From contig NC_092338.1 in assembly GCF_046630445.1 (NCBI RefSeq), positions 223,335,501 through 223,399,500 of the forward strand: a stretch of 64,000 nucleotides of DNA. The letters run 5' to 3'. The translations under genes and the position numbers were made by a program. The DNA is from Rutidosis leptorrhynchoides. Lineage: Eukaryota > Streptophyta > Magnoliopsida > Asterales > Asteraceae. The notes under the pieces were generated by a model. That model was not told the origin of the DNA. It searched no databases and saw nothing but the letters and a program-made list of their open reading frames with translations. Of the stretch, positions 63,081-64,000 are shown one piece after another (the stretch's first letter is position 1; each line of letters opens with the position of its first letter).

Positions 63081-64000
63081 TCAATGACATATTGACCAAC
63101 CAATAGGGATTTAGAAAATGTGTTAATTACAAACAAAAGATTATGACAAAACTGAGATTGCCTCAGATGATTATCTTGACTTGTATCCAAGAATGTTAGA
63201 CTTTCCACTTTGAGCATGACAAGTCACTATAAAGGCAATACATCCAAGGTAAATGAACATTTAATGCATATAGTACTTGTATAAATGTTGGGTATCTTTT
63301 GCAGGTGATAAATGAAGTAAAGAGTCCAAAGATTAATGTTCAAAACTAATTCAAACGTCTATACAATGGATAAGTGTTTTGGACGGGACCGCGTGCGGTC
63401 GACCCACGGTCGAACGTGATCCAAGCTGCAGCAACGGCTACTTTTTTATCTCTCCATATAAATAGAAAGACTTGGAGAACTTTGAAAACTTAGAACCTCT
63501 TGCATGCTACAACTTAAAATCATCAGAGAATCACAAGAACATAACACTTATACATATGTTTGTGATTAGCAAGAGAAGTTCTATAATCTTATAGATTATA
63601 GAAGGGGTTGTAAACTTACTTTCAAATTACTATCTTTGTGAGTTTACATAGTTTTGTATTAATCCTTAGAATTGTCTTAGGATTGTCATCACTAGAAAGG
63701 GTGAGTCTTTGTACTTTGTAATTAGAAGCATATGCTAGCTTAACTATCATCTTCCTTAAAGGGAACTAGGGAGTTGATTAATCCCATCGGAGATTAATAC
63801 TTGTCCAAGGTGAAGACAAGTTGATCTAAATTGGAGGTAATCTTTCCAATGAATAGAAGGATTAGGTTTGTTGTCTAAGAAGAAGTAGAAGGCTTGTAAA
63901 TCGGAGCTCCACCAGATTTTGGAGAAAAGTGCTCAGTGAAGCAAAACTCCCGATTAGTAAATCGGGGAGTGGATTAAGGTAGATTAGTTAACATCCACCC
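63081..64000 (+). mobile_element. Probable Ty1/copia (SIRE-like) LTR, extends beyond window
   Basis: From about 63300 the sequence has a plus-strand TATA box TATAAATA (63457-63464). Its ending style (GGATTAAGGTAGATTAGTTAACATCCACCC) is what I associate with SIRE/Maximus copia LTRs; no coding part is in the window. A palindromic GC-rich stretch GACCGCGTGCGGTC lies about 55 bp upstream of TATA. The segment 63081-63300 has no recognised feature. Confidence 0.4.

Overview
This is plant nuclear DNA, AT-rich and made almost entirely of LTR retrotransposons nested inside one another. I found no host gene that looks intact and outside a mobile element. The evidence for a plant is an Athila-type element with its ATHILA ORF, a chromodomain Ty3/gypsy element, a Tat-type gag, a Cassandra LTR carrying 5S rRNA-like sequence, and (TTA)n and (TA)n tracts. 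The LTR style suggests a eudicot, perhaps Asteraceae, but I cannot prove this from sequence alone.

Layout, using my own labels E0 to E4. E0 is a large non-autonomous Ty3/gypsy-like element. Its 5' LTR is cut by the window start (1-2613), its internal part is 2614-19901, and its 3' LTR runs from 19902 to 60133 with interruptions. E1 (2793-15931, TSD TTACT) is a Tekay/Del-like chromovirus inserted just after the E0 primer-binding site. It carries an acidic ORF and an F-box-like gene between leader and gag. A Cassandra solo LTR (21808-22079, TSD GATTA) and E2 (23778-59592, TSD GTACG) both sit in the E0 3' LTR. E2 is a Tat-like, minus-strand element with gag and protease but no visible reverse transcriptase or integrase. 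It also carries a spliced gene in antisense orientation next to its 3' LTR.

E2 was itself hit twice. E3 (27644-44620) is a nearly complete, decayed plus-strand Athila element whose 3' LTR contains two adjacent in-place inversions. A solo LTR (45932-57506, TSD ATGAT) split the E2 gag-protease frame, and E4 (46928-55009, TSD AACTG) then inserted into that solo LTR. E4 has nearly identical LTRs and one intact 367-codon gag-like ORF but no pol, so it is young and non-autonomous. The insertion order E0, then E2, then solo LTR, then E4 agrees with LTR divergence judged by eye (E2 about 3-4%, E3 1-2%, E4 below 0.5%).

To the right of E0 are a plus-strand LTR remnant (60134-60672), a minus-strand LTR fragment (60673-63080) and a probable Ty1/copia LTR that runs off the window.

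The most unusual signal is a pair of 14-15 bp palindromes (CATGCGATCGCATG or CATGCGACTCGCATG) with start-to-start spacing of exactly 32 bp. It occurs at six places in E3 and E4 with different spacers. In the LTRs the pair lies 22-23 bp upstream of the TATA box. I do not recognise it as a described element.
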